A DNA stretch of 64,000 nt from an uncultured Actinomycetes bacterium. GTDB lineage: Bacteria > Actinomycetota > Actinomycetes > Nanopelagicales > Nanopelagicaceae. A model generated the notes under the pieces. The model was not told the origin of the DNA and did no database searches. It saw only the letters and a program-made list of their open reading frames with translations. The stretch spans positions 1 to 64,000 of the forward strand of contig CALMJB010000032.1 in assembly GCA_937864205.1 (NCBI GenBank), read 5' to 3'. The translations under genes and the position numbers were made by a program. Shown piece after piece: positions 21,234-29,741 of the stretch (the first letter of the stretch is position 1; the number at the start of each line of letters is the position of its first letter).

Positions 21234-22197
21234 TTACGAAATACTCCCATACCTGATCAAACCTGTTCTGCCACCATTGTTTACGTTCGATTGCTGCGGA
21301 AAATTTTTCGATATTTAATGTATTTATTTGATTAAAGCTCATATGCCCATCGATTATCTGTTCAAAGTCATTGGTGATGCGCTCTTGGAAAAATACTGAA
21401 GTGCCTAAACCACATGGTCCATATAGATTTTCAGTCATTTGCGCGAGCATTAATCCAAACGATAAACCGACTGCAGAATCTAAAGCGCTAGAGATAACTA
21501 CCGGCAATTTAATTTGGTCAATTAATTTCAAGGTCGCGGTCAAGCCACCACTAGGTGCCCATTTCATAATTGCTACATCAGCAAATTCAGAGTAATTGAT
21601 GTTCTCGCTGATTTGATGCAAGGATTTTCTGATCGACTCATCGATTGCGATTTTTATTGGAAGTTTTTGTTTAATCATTTTTAAATCCGGTAGCGCTAAT
21701 ACTGGCTGTTCGACATAGTCCAAACGATCACCCAAAAAATCAAGAAATTTGGGTAGGTTTTCCATTGACTCACTGAAATTCCATCCCCCATTTACATCTA
21801 ACCTAAATCTAGCTCTTGGTATTAATTTGATTAGCTCTGCCAACAATCCTTTACTTTCTGTAAAAGATTGAACTTTAAGCTTTACGGTTTCGCATCCTGG
21901 AAATTGCGCTAACAAACCAGGTATTTCAGCAACACTAACTTTTGGAATCGTTACATTTATTGGCACCTTAGATCGAACAAATTTCTTCGAGATTTCGTTC
22001 AAATCTAAATTTGCCGCTTCATATGCTGCCTTCAACCAAGTTACGGATTCGCTTGGGCCATACTCTGTGAAAGGTGAAAATTCGGTCCAACCGTATTTAC
22101 CTTTAAAGAAAACAATTTCGCGGGTATTTAATCCTCGAAATTTATATTTAAGTGGAATTTCACAGACAAAAATCTGTGGTTTTTCTAAGACTGACAA
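21220..22197 (-). CDS. menC: o-Succinylbenzoate synthase
   Basis: A 325-residue enolase-superfamily enzyme. VKLKVQSF carries the KxK catalytic pair, LDVNGGW, YVEQP and IDES supply metal ligands, and KWAPSGG holds the second lysine. It dehydrates SHCHC to o-succinylbenzoate. The start codon is TTG three bases after the menB stop, with no clear Shine-Dalgarno, so translation may depend on reinitiation. Start assignment is less certain than function. Confidence 0.93.
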   Translation of the reverse strand: MSVLEKPQIFVCEIPLKYKFRGLNTREIVFFKGKYGWTEFSPFTEYGPSESVTWLKAAYEAANLDLNEISKKFVRSKVPINVTIPKVSVAEIPGLLAQFPGCETVKLKVQSFTESKGLLAELIKLIPRARFRLDVNGGWNFSESMENLPKFLDFLGDRLDYVEQPVLALPDLKMIKQKLPIKIAIDESIRKSLHQISENINYSEFADVAIMKWAPSGGLTATLKLIDQIKLPVVISSALDSAVGLSFGLMLAQMTENLYGPCGLGTSVFFQERITNDFEQIIDGHMSFNQINTLNIEKFSAAIERKQWWQNRFDQVWEYFVNELN

Positions 22198-22200
22198 TTG

Positions 22201-23079
22201 TTAAGGACGTTTCGGAAACTTTCCAAAATTTGGTTCGCGTTTTTGTTTGAACGCGTCTCTTCCCTCTTGTCCCTCCTCCGTTAAATAAAATAAAAGTGTG
22301 GCATCTCCGGCAAGTTGTTGAACTCCGGCTAATCCATCGTCGGCGGCATTTAATCCAGCTTTCAAAAGTCGCAGTGCCAATGGCGAGTGACGCAAAATTT
22401 CCCGACACCATGAAACTGTCTCGGCTTCTAGTTCCGAGATTGGCACTACTTTGTTAACTAATCCCATTTCTTGTGCTTCGCTGGCATCATATTGACGACA
22501 TAAGAACCAGATCTCTCGTGCTTTCTTTTGACCCACGTGCGCTGCAAGTAATCCAGCACCATACCCACCATCAAAGGAACCAACCATTGGTCCGGTTTGT
22601 CCAAATTTCGCGTTGTCAGCGGCAATTGTTAAATCACAAACAACATGAAGGACATGTCCGCCACCAATAGCCCAACCGGCCACCATTGCAATTACTGGTT
22701 TTGGCAATCTTCTAATCTGGATTTGTAAATCTAAAACGTTGAGTCGACCAATTCCTTTTTTAGCTAAATTGTCATCACCTAAGTAACCATCGTCTCCTCT
22801 GACATTGATATCGCCACCAGAACAAAAACTCTCAGTTCCTGCTCCGGTTAGGATGATTACGCCGATTTTTTCATCATCTCGAGCAATTGAAAATGCTTCC
22901 TGAAGTTCAAATAAAGTCTGTGGTCGAAATGCATTTCTAACTTCTGGTCGGTTAATTGAGATCTTGGCAATACCTTCTGCAGATTCAAAAATTACATCTT
23001 GAAATTTCTCTGAGCCAATAACTTTTTGCCAGGCAGGAATTTTTTTATCCCCCGGTTGTTTTTTTATTGGCTTGCTCAT
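22201..23079 (-). CDS. menB: 1,4-Dihydroxy-2-naphthoyl-CoA synthase
   Basis: A 292-residue crotonase-fold enzyme. [19 protein letters not shown], the oxyanion-hole segment [17 protein letters not shown], and [17 protein letters not shown] identify MenB rather than a generic enoyl-CoA hydratase. It closes the naphthoquinone ring. The ATG is preceded by AAGAGAT and is divergent to menE, with 75 bp between the starts. Confidence 0.96.
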   Translation of the reverse strand: MSKPIKKQPGDKKIPAWQKVIGSEKFQDVIFESAEGIAKISINRPEVRNAFRPQTLFELQEAFSIARDDEKIGVIILTGAGTESFCSGGDINVRGDDGYLGDDNLAKKGIGRLNVLDLQIQIRRLPKPVIAMVAGWAIGGGHVLHVVCDLTIAADNAKFGQTGPMVGSFDGGYGAGLLAAHVGQKKAREIWFLCRQYDASEAQEMGLVNKVVPISELEAETVSWCREILRHSPLALRLLKAGLNAADDGLAGVQQLAGDATLLFYLTEEGQEGRDAFKQKREPNFGKFPKRP

Positions 23080-23136
23080 TCTTAAATCTCTTTCGCAGTT
23101 ATCCTAAAAATTGATTAATAATGTGAAGTTATTTGT

Positions 23137-23155
23137 TCGTAGGGATAGCCTACGA
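23137..23155. promoter_or_regulatory. Palindrome at the menE start codon
   Basis: TCGTAGG (23137-23143) and CCTACGA (23149-23155) are perfect inverted 7-bp arms around a 5-nt loop. The last base is the A of the upstream menE ATG. As RNA it would be a hairpin covering the start; as DNA it would be a compact operator in the menB/menE divergent gap. It also contains TAGCCT, a possible -10 box 9 nt before the second ATG (23161). Confidence 0.45.
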
Positions 23156-24183
23156 TGGTCATGCAAAGAGTAAAACTTGATGAGTGCGGCTCGTGGCAAA
23201 TCCCACAGTTGCAAGAGCACCTTGCGCAAGCAGATGAGATTGTCGTGAGCAGCTCAGGATCAGGCGGTTTCATCAAACAAGTTCTGATTGAAAAAGCCGC
23301 TTTCACTTCTGCAACTGATTTGGCGAATCAATTTCTAGATGCAAAAACTGGTCAAACTTGGTCACTCTTGTTACCAACGACTCATATTGCCGGAGCAAAT
23401 GTCTTGCTAAGAGCAAACGCATTAAATACAAAAGTTATTGATAACCGTAATACTGATAAATATAAAGATGCAGATTTTGTTTCAGTAGTACCAACTCAGA
23501 TTCATCAGGCAATTTCTAATAATAAAAATTTGTTACAGCACTTGAAGAATGCACAACGAGTTCTGGTTGGTGCGGCAGCACTCTCATTAGATCTGGCAAG
23601 TAAAGCTAAAAATCAGGGGATAAATCTGGTTACAACATATGGAATGAGTGAAACTTGCGGTGGCATTGTTTATGACGGTTCACCATTACCAAATGTGAAA
23701 ATTGAAATTAGATCAGACATTATTTACTTAAATACTCCGACTTTAGCCAGTGGCTACATTAATCAACCGGAGCTGTGGCGCTCGGCATGCATAGATGGGT
23801 GGTTTAAGACAAATGACTTGGGTAATTTAAAAAATAATCGACTAACAGTGATTGGTCGCAACGATGATCTAATCATTTCAGGCGGCGAAAAAATATCAAC
23901 TATCGAAATCGATAATTTCTTAACTGAAAAATATACCCATTGCGAATTCAAATCTTTTGGAATAACGGATTCTAAATGGGGACAAGTTTTATGTTTAGCA
24001 ATGGATAAAAAACTACAAGTGTCAGATTTACTTGATTTTTTATCTAGTACTTTTCCTAAACACTACTTACCGAAAAGATTTTTCTATATTAGCGAGATTC
24101 CGAAAACTGCATTAGGTAAATTTGATCGTAACTTGATTGAGAATTTGATTTCTAAAAAAGAGTTATTGGAGATATTTAAATGA
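23155..24183 (+). CDS. menE: o-Succinylbenzoate-CoA ligase, short actinobacterial form
   Basis: A 342-residue member of the acyl-adenylate family. It has a serine/glycine-rich P-loop VVSSSGSGGF near residue 40, TTYGMSETCGG, GWFKTNDLG, the hinge region GRNDDLIISGGEKIS and the C-terminal catalytic lysine in KTALGKFDR. It activates o-succinylbenzoate for MenB. It lacks about 100 N-terminal residues present in E. coli and Bacillus MenE, as do other actinobacterial MenE proteins. ATG codons at 23155 and 23161 are both possible. The stop overlaps menA (ATGA). Confidence 0.9.
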   Translation: MVMQRVKLDECGSWQIPQLQEHLAQADEIVVSSSGSGGFIKQVLIEKAAFTSATDLANQFLDAKTGQTWSLLLPTTHIAGANVLLRANALNTKVIDNRNTDKYKDADFVSVVPTQIHQAISNNKNLLQHLKNAQRVLVGAAALSLDLASKAKNQGINLVTTYGMSETCGGIVYDGSPLPNVKIEIRSDIIYLNTPTLASGYINQPELWRSACIDGWFKTNDLGNLKNNRLTVIGRNDDLIISGGEKISTIEIDNFLTEKYTHCEFKSFGITDSKWGQVLCLAMDKKLQVSDLLDFLSSTFPKHYLPKRFFYISEIPKTALGKFDRNLIENLISKKELLEIFK

Positions 24184-25049
24184 GATTCAAAAGCTTGAAT
24201 CCTTGGTTTCTCGGTGCTCGGCCTAAGACATTACCGGCTGCAATTGTGCCGGTATTAGTGGGTACATCTTCTGCACATAAAGATTTACCGGGCGATTCAA
24301 TTAATTGGTGGTTAGCACTGTGCGCACTTATGGTGGCAATGTTTCTGCAAATCGGAGTTAACTTTGCAAATGATTATTCCGACGGCATAAGAGGAACAGA
24401 TAAAAATCGAATTGGTCCTACCAGATTAGTTGAATCAGGTTTAGCAAAACCAAAGGCAGTTAGATTTGCGGCATTTCTTTGTTTTTTTGTGGCAGCAGTT
24501 TTTGGTTTAGTGATTGCATTCAATACTACGTTTTGGTTTTTATTGGTAGGTGCATTTTCAATTTTGGCTGCTTGGGGTTACACCGGTGGAAAGAATCCTT
24601 ACGGCTATCGTGGATTAGGAGAAGTTTCAGTATTTCTATTTTTTGGATTAGTTGCTACTTATGGCAGTTACTCAATTCAGACTATGAAATTCTCATTATT
24701 TGCGCTGCTAGTTTCGATTCCAATAGGACTACTGGCTTGTGCATTGCTGGCAATAAATAATTTGCGGGATCTAAACAACGATGCCAAGTCGGATAAGAAG
24801 ACTTTGGCAGTTCGATTAGGTGAAAAAAGGGCGAAAGACTTTTACGTTTATCTGTTAATAACGGCACATATTTTTGCCGGCTTAGTCGCGCCAATCACCT
24901 TGATTTTAGGAATCCGCACCTTACAAATGGTGAAGGATCTGCGTTCGAAATCATATAAAGACCGGCTAATAACGCTGCTTGCTGATACCGCCAGATTGCA
25001 ACTGCTATTTGGCGTAATCATGTCGGTCACGATTTTCTTCTCAAAGTAA
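24180..25049 (+). CDS. menA: 1,4-Dihydroxy-2-naphthoate polyprenyltransferase
   Basis: A 289-residue UbiA-superfamily membrane enzyme with about eight helices. The first aspartate motif is NFANDYSDGIRGTD and the second is NNLRDLNNDAKSDKKTLAVR. It attaches the polyprenyl chain, presumably the product of the synthase at 1593-2579, to dihydroxynaphthoate. It is translationally coupled to menE. Confidence 0.95.
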   Translation: MRFKSLNPWFLGARPKTLPAAIVPVLVGTSSAHKDLPGDSINWWLALCALMVAMFLQIGVNFANDYSDGIRGTDKNRIGPTRLVESGLAKPKAVRFAAFLCFFVAAVFGLVIAFNTTFWFLLVGAFSILAAWGYTGGKNPYGYRGLGEVSVFLFFGLVATYGSYSIQTMKFSLFALLVSIPIGLLACALLAINNLRDLNNDAKSDKKTLAVRLGEKRAKDFYVYLLITAHIFAGLVAPITLILGIRTLQMVKDLRSKSYKDRLITLLADTARLQLLFGVIMSVTIFFSK

Positions 25050-25084
25050 TTCATATTTGAAAATTACAAACATTTAAGTTGCGA

Positions 25085-25090
25085 TAAAGT
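25085..25090 (+). promoter_or_regulatory. Putative -10 box of the PLDc_N gene
   Basis: TAAAGT lies 8 nt before the ATG at 25099, the leaderless arrangement seen elsewhere in the window. It supports the ATG over the in-frame TTG at 25090. Weak evidence on its own. Confidence 0.3.
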
Positions 25091-25098
25091 TGGGGATT

Positions 25099-25353
25099 AT
25101 GTTGAGAATTTTGGTAATTGGTTCATTAGTTCTTGCAATATACGCTTTTGTCGATTGCGCAATGACTCCACAAGATAATGTGCGACGTTTTCCAAAATGG
25201 GCATGGCTGTTAATCATCATGTTTTTCAACTTTTTATTAGGTCCAATAGCTTGGTTTATTTTTGGAAGGCCACGAAAATTTCCTGGTACTGGTGGAACAA
25301 AACGTCGAATCATTCCACCCGATGACAACCCAGATTTCTTAAGAAAAATTTAA
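25099..25353 (+). CDS. Small PLDc_N domain membrane protein
   Basis: An 84-residue protein with two hydrophobic helices (about residues 3-20 and 33-53) separated by a short charged loop, ending in a basic proline/glycine tail. The pattern YAFVDCAMTP followed by WLLIIMFFNFLLGPIAWF matches the phospholipase D nuclease N-terminal (PLDc_N) family found alone in many actinobacteria. Function is unknown. It is not a phospholipase, since no HKD domain is present. It ends 4 bp before the convergent ccsB stop. Confidence 0.75.
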   Translation: MLRILVIGSLVLAIYAFVDCAMTPQDNVRRFPKWAWLLIIMFFNFLLGPIAWFIFGRPRKFPGTGGTKRRIIPPDDNPDFLRKI

Positions 25354-25357
25354 TTTT

Positions 25358-26215
25358 CTATAAACCAGAGTAAGTGTGTTTGCCCGATCCCCAAACATTT
25401 ACATACACATAGTTAAATAAGAAAGTCGACCCAGCTAAAAGACATAGCCAAGCCGCTTTTCTTCCTTTCCAACCAACAGTAAGACGGGCGTGCAAATATG
25501 CGGCGTACGCAACCCATGTTATGAAAGCCCAAGTTTCTTTAGGATCCCATCCCCAATAGCGTCCCCAGGCAGCTTCCGCCCAAATTGCGCCAGCAATAAC
25601 TGCAAATGTCCAAAGTGGAAAAACAAATGCCACCAATCTGTAACAGAGCAGATCTAATGTTTCAAGCGCAGGAATTCGTTTAGCCCAATCTGGTCTGCCA
25701 CTTGTGCGTTCGTATTTGTCTAATATTAAATAAGTCGCAGCAATTGTGTTTGCTAATAAGAAAACTCCACCAGAAATAATTGCTGCCGATACATGTATCA
25801 CCAACCAGGTTGATCTGAGTGCTGGTACCAACGGCGCGCTTGGTCTATAAAGCAAAGTGATTGCAGTTCCCAAAGTCAGCAAAATCGCAATTGATACCGG
25901 TAAACCTAACCAATTTAATTTGTATTTAAAGTTTGCAAATAGGAAGGCACCACAAAAAGCCATAGCTCCGGTAATTGAGAACTCATACATATTTCCCCAC
26001 GGCACGCGATGCGCGGAAACTCCTCGAAGTACTACCCCGGCAGTAAGTAATACGAAACCAAGCACCATCTGACCATTAGCAAAATTACTGGTGCGCGATT
26101 CTGATTTTTTTTGCCAAGCCACAGAAAATGCATATAAGAAAAATGCCAGTGTAAAAACGATCATCGATGAGTAAATCAGATAGTTTGAGTAAGTTGCTGC
26201 CTGTCTATCACTCAT
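25358..26215 (-). CDS. ccsB: System II cytochrome c maturation protein CcsB/CcsA (haem handling)
   Basis: A 285-residue polytopic protein of the CcmC/CcsA superfamily. The tryptophan-rich motif WGWDPKETWAFITWVAYAAY and conserved histidines in RVPWGNMYEF and VIHVSAA regions mark the haem-handling subunit. With ResB it forms the cytochrome c synthetase that moves haem across the membrane and attaches it to CXXCH apocytochromes. Its start overlaps the ResB stop by ATGA. Confidence 0.94.
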   Translation of the reverse strand: MSDRQAATYSNYLIYSSMIVFTLAFFLYAFSVAWQKKSESRTSNFANGQMVLGFVLLTAGVVLRGVSAHRVPWGNMYEFSITGAMAFCGAFLFANFKYKLNWLGLPVSIAILLTLGTAITLLYRPSAPLVPALRSTWLVIHVSAAIISGGVFLLANTIAATYLILDKYERTSGRPDWAKRIPALETLDLLCYRLVAFVFPLWTFAVIAGAIWAEAAWGRYWGWDPKETWAFITWVAYAAYLHARLTVGWKGRKAAWLCLLAGSTFLFNYVYVNVWGSGKHTYSGL

Positions 26216-27705
26216 TGCCGCCTCAGTTTTCTATTTTTACTCAAATTAGCTGAAGAAAGATTTGATTGATTAATCAATTCTGATATTTCCTCTGCCAACC
26301 CCGGTATCTCATTTTTGGATAAACCTGCGATTTCGATTCCACCTTCAATTTTCTTAACCCAGATTCTTCGTTGTCTGATGAACAATGACATTAATAATCC
26401 TATTGTTGCCAGGATTGCGCCAATTAAAGCAAGTGATTTTCCTGGATCATTCACAATTTGTAAGTTCACCCAAGGTTTCCAACCGGTGAATGTGATGGTG
26501 CCAACACCAAAGTCATAACTTTCATTTACAGATAATGCTTTTAAACCGATTTGCTGCATCTGGCTGGTATTTATTCGATAAACCGATTGCGGTACACCAG
26601 TATTCATACCCAAATCACCTTGCCAAACTGAAATTAGTAATCGCGGATCAAGTACCTCTGGATAAGAGGAAAAACCACCACGTACTGGATCTCGATCTGC
26701 AGTTGGCAAAAATGAGGAAACAAAGCCAATTTGTGGATTCATATCTGGAATTTTGATGGCACCAATTGAAGTTAAATTTGCATCTTGTGGCAAAAAATTA
26801 ACGGCGCCATTGAAGATTTCTTTTCCAGCCTTATCTTTTACTAAAACAATAGGCGCATAGCCATTTGCTTGTAAGTAAATTTTGGTGCTGCCAATCGTTA
26901 GAGGTTGGTTAACTTTTATTTCTACCGAGTTTGAACTGCCATTTTGATCTAAATTTGCTTTCAATAGATAATCAAGTGGCTGATTATTTGCCGGATCATA
27001 TTTTGCTCGAAATTCATTAATAGTTAATTTAAAACTAGGTAAAGAATTTTCATTTTGAAACCGGCCAAAACTTAGATTGTCATAACTGGTGGGAACATTC
27101 ACAAACTTATCTCCGGTATTTAAAATGACATCGCCCTTATTCCCATACAAAGCTCCCATTGCTATTGCCACTAGAATCACAACCAGGGAAAGGTGGAAAA
27201 TTAAATTTCCAGTTTCACGTAAATATCCTTTTTCTGCACTTAGTGCGGCAGGTTCAATTCTGATTCGATACCTTTTGCGCCGCAAATTTTTTTCAAGCAA
27301 AGTTAAATTTGTGTCACTGATTTTTTGATAATGCGACATTTTGTTCAAATATCGAGGCACCAAAGTAGGGGCGGCAAAGCTTTCTTTAAGGTGAACCAAA
27401 GCTCTAGGAAGTACGCAACCAACTAGAGAAATAAAAAGTAATAAATAAATTGCGGAAAACCACGCCGAACCATATACATCAAAAAATCCCAATCGGTCTA
27501 AAAATTTTCCAACGCCTGGATTTTCCGTCAAGAAACTTTGAACTCTGATTGGATTTTGGGTTCGCTGCGGAAAAATCGATCCAGGAATTGAAGCAATTGC
27601 TAAGAGCAAGAGAAGTATCAGAGCAATTCGCATGCTGGTGAGTTGACGCCACAACCATCGGAAAAAGGCTGATTGCTCTAACTCATTTGAGTTTCCTTTT
27701 TTCAT
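26212..27705 (-). CDS. resB: System II cytochrome c maturation protein ResB (Ccs1)
   Basis: A 497-residue membrane protein. Helices lie near residues 25-45, 80-100 and 170-190, a large extracytoplasmic domain follows, and a last helix lies near 425. The early motif SMRIALILLLLLAIASIPGS and FPQRTQNP are typical of ResB. It pairs with CcsB. The start is placed at ATG 27705, which shares one base with the ccdA stop (TGATG). A TTG one codon upstream is possible but unnecessary. Confidence 0.93.
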   Translation of the reverse strand: MKKGNSNELEQSAFFRWLWRQLTSMRIALILLLLLAIASIPGSIFPQRTQNPIRVQSFLTENPGVGKFLDRLGFFDVYGSAWFSAIYLLLFISLVGCVLPRALVHLKESFAAPTLVPRYLNKMSHYQKISDTNLTLLEKNLRRKRYRIRIEPAALSAEKGYLRETGNLIFHLSLVVILVAIAMGALYGNKGDVILNTGDKFVNVPTSYDNLSFGRFQNENSLPSFKLTINEFRAKYDPANNQPLDYLLKANLDQNGSSNSVEIKVNQPLTIGSTKIYLQANGYAPIVLVKDKAGKEIFNGAVNFLPQDANLTSIGAIKIPDMNPQIGFVSSFLPTADRDPVRGGFSSYPEVLDPRLLISVWQGDLGMNTGVPQSVYRINTSQMQQIGLKALSVNESYDFGVGTITFTGWKPWVNLQIVNDPGKSLALIGAILATIGLLMSLFIRQRRIWVKKIEGGIEIAGLSKNEIPGLAEEISELINQSNLSSANLSKNRKLRRQ

Positions 27706-28466
27706 CAAAGTACCGGTATGAAATTAGTTGCTAAATCGCGGAACCAATTCATTAAATAATTCCAAAGATTAAAAATCTGCAAAAACCCAATTGTTATCAA
27801 CAAAATTCCACCGATTTTTGAAATGCTATTTCCCCGCACGCTAATCCAGTTTCGGATTTTCTTGGCCTTATCCATTGACCATGCCAGTAATAAGAATGGA
27901 ATCCCCAAACCAAAGCAATAGGCCGCACTCAAGATTGCCCCTCGAGTAGCGGTAGCACTTTGAAACGCCAAAACCTGTACCGCACCTAACGTCGGACCAA
28001 TACATGGAGTCCAACCAAGTCCAAACGCGAAACCAAGAAATGGTGCGCCGACTAATCCACTTGGCACTTTCCAAGTTGGTTTAAAAGAACGATAAAAGCG
28101 CTCACTATTCATAAAAATTAAGCCAAAAAAAATCATTAATAAGCCCAACACAATTGAAAGTATTCGTTCGTATCCAGCGATTTTTGATCCCAGCCCACCA
28201 AAGGCGAGTCCGTAAGAAATAAATAAGAATGTAAAACCCGATATGAAAAGCGTTGTTGCAATCAACAACTTACCGCGGTTGATTGTGTCTTTTGTAGATG
28301 TGGAATCCGCAGCTGAAGCAGATAAGCCAGATATGTATGAAAGATACCCAGGAACTAGAGGGATCACACACGGAGATATAAATGAGATTAATCCAGCAAT
28401 TGCAGAGACAAATATCGCTAGTAATAGATTCCCTTCAAAAACTTGATTAATAAAGAATTCGGTCAC
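27705..28466 (-). CDS. ccdA: Thiol-disulfide interchange membrane protein CcdA
   Basis: A 253-residue DsbD-family membrane protein with six helices. The two redox cysteines are in LISFISPCVIPLVPGYLSY and FGLGWTPCIGPTLG. It carries reducing equivalents across the membrane to keep apocytochrome cysteines reduced, through the neighbouring TlpA/ResA protein. GTG start in a GTGA overlap with the upstream gene. Confidence 0.94.
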   Translation of the reverse strand: MTEFFINQVFEGNLLLAIFVSAIAGLISFISPCVIPLVPGYLSYISGLSASAADSTSTKDTINRGKLLIATTLFISGFTFLFISYGLAFGGLGSKIAGYERILSIVLGLLMIFFGLIFMNSERFYRSFKPTWKVPSGLVGAPFLGFAFGLGWTPCIGPTLGAVQVLAFQSATATRGAILSAAYCFGLGIPFLLLAWSMDKAKKIRNWISVRGNSISKIGGILLITIGFLQIFNLWNYLMNWFRDLATNFIPVL

Positions 28467-29011
28467 ATCTCACCCAACACTTGATTTAAATATTTCTCAA
28501 AGCCAACCGCAGTTATTGCACCGCTAAACCTAACTGCAACTCTATTATTTTTATCTAATATCAAAGTTGTAGGTATTGCATTTGCGGATAAAGATGATTT
28601 GAACTTTAAGAGGATTTCATCATCAATCAAACTTGGGTAGGTAATTTTAAAATTATCCACAAAACTTTTAGCAGCCGACAAATTATCCCGAGTCAGTATT
28701 CCGACAAAATTCACATTTAGATATTTGACTGATAAATCTTGCAATAGCGGAGCTTCTGCCCGGCACGGAGAACACCATGATGCCCAAACATTTACAACGG
28801 TTACAGTATTTGGCTTTGTGATTAAAGCAGTGCCATCTAATGTCTTTCCAACTATTTCTGGCGCAGAAACTCTTTTGTTTTTTTCAACCAACGTAACGCC
28901 ACGTGTTCCAGCTACATAACCGGTATCGCCGTTTGAAATCCCAGAGGCACATCCACTAACCACTAATGTAATTAGCAAACAAACAAATAAGAGATGCTTT
29001 CTTTGACTCAT
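28463..29011 (-). CDS. resA: TlpA/ResA-like thioredoxin lipoprotein
   Basis: A 182-residue protein. It has an N-terminal signal with lipobox LVVSGC (modified cysteine near residue 21), then a thioredoxin fold whose active site is VWASWCSPCRAEAP (CSPC). A cis-proline segment, ANAIPTTLIL, follows. It would act outside the membrane as a CcdA-dependent reductant of apocytochrome c. First of four coupled cytochrome-maturation genes. Confidence 0.9.
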   Translation of the reverse strand: MSQRKHLLFVCLLITLVVSGCASGISNGDTGYVAGTRGVTLVEKNKRVSAPEIVGKTLDGTALITKPNTVTVVNVWASWCSPCRAEAPLLQDLSVKYLNVNFVGILTRDNLSAAKSFVDNFKITYPSLIDDEILLKFKSSLSANAIPTTLILDKNNRVAVRFSGAITAVGFEKYLNQVLGEM

Positions 29012-29027
29012 GAATTTCGCATTAATT

Positions 29028-29648
29028 TCACTTATGGGGCAATAGATCTTTGGCAGGTTCTAGATAATTAATTTTTGAAATCGAACCAGCATCATCTAAT
29101 TCGATGGCGGTCACCGATGCCAGGGTGCACTGACGACGACGTGGATCATGAATAAAACTCTTTCCTTCAATGAATCTACGCAATATCCATATCGGTAACT
29201 GATGTGAAACACAGATAGCGGATTTACCAAAAGAATTATCGCGAGCCAGCCAAAGTGCACGCAGCATTCGATTAACCAGATCTACATAAGGCTCACCCCA
29301 GGATGGCTTGGCCGGATTTATTAAATATTTCCATGTAGATGGATGCATAAGCACACCACTGCCGACTTCAAATTTCTTACCTTCAAAAATGTTATCCGCT
29401 TCAATCAAATCAATATTGGTCTGAATATTTAAGTTATGTGCTTTTGCAATTGGTGCAGCGGTTTGCTGAGCCCGTTCCAAAGGAGAGGAAAATATTGCAC
29501 CAACATTAAGTTTCTTTGACCATTCAGCAATCTTTTCTGCCATTAGTTTTCCGCGTTCAGAAAGATTCCATCCAGATTGTCGGCCATAGAGAATTTTTTC
29601 TGGATTGTGTACCTCGCCATGCCTTACGAAATACACGATTTGACTCAT
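29028..29648 (-). CDS. Histidine phosphatase (phosphoglycerate mutase-like) family protein
   Basis: A 206-residue histidine phosphatase superfamily protein. The phosphohistidine motif is VYFVRHGEVHNP near the N-terminus, and later ICVSHQLPIW provides the second histidine. The substrate is unknown. A homologue precedes the same four cytochrome c maturation genes in Mycobacterium, which argues for a conserved but unexplained link. An upstream start at 29678 is open, but I prefer 29648 because TATGAT lies exactly 6 nt before this ATG. Confidence 0.87.
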   Translation of the reverse strand: MSQIVYFVRHGEVHNPEKILYGRQSGWNLSERGKLMAEKIAEWSKKLNVGAIFSSPLERAQQTAAPIAKAHNLNIQTNIDLIEADNIFEGKKFEVGSGVLMHPSTWKYLINPAKPSWGEPYVDLVNRMLRALWLARDNSFGKSAICVSHQLPIWILRRFIEGKSFIHDPRRRQCTLASVTAIELDDAGSISKINYLEPAKDLLPHK

Positions 29649-29654
29649 AAGATA

Positions 29655-29660
29655 ATCATA
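29655..29660 (-). promoter_or_regulatory. Putative -10 box of the phosphatase/cytochrome c maturation operon
   Basis: TATGAT on the minus strand is followed by 6 nt and then the ATG at 29648. It is a near-consensus box at leaderless spacing, with no Shine-Dalgarno. It probably drives the PGAM-resA-ccdA-resB-ccsB operon. Confidence 0.5.
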
Positions 29661-29729
29661 AAGCCCGCACGAAATCATGTGATTTCAAAATTGATTCCGA
29701 TTCCAAGTCGCATCCCATCGAACTCTCAG

Positions 29730-29735
29730 TAGGGT
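29730..29735 (+). promoter_or_regulatory. Putative -10 box of the HAD-IB gene
   Basis: TAGGGT, 6 nt before the ATG at 29742, with no Shine-Dalgarno. Same leaderless pattern as elsewhere in the window. Confidence 0.4.
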
Positions 29736-29741
29736 TAACTC

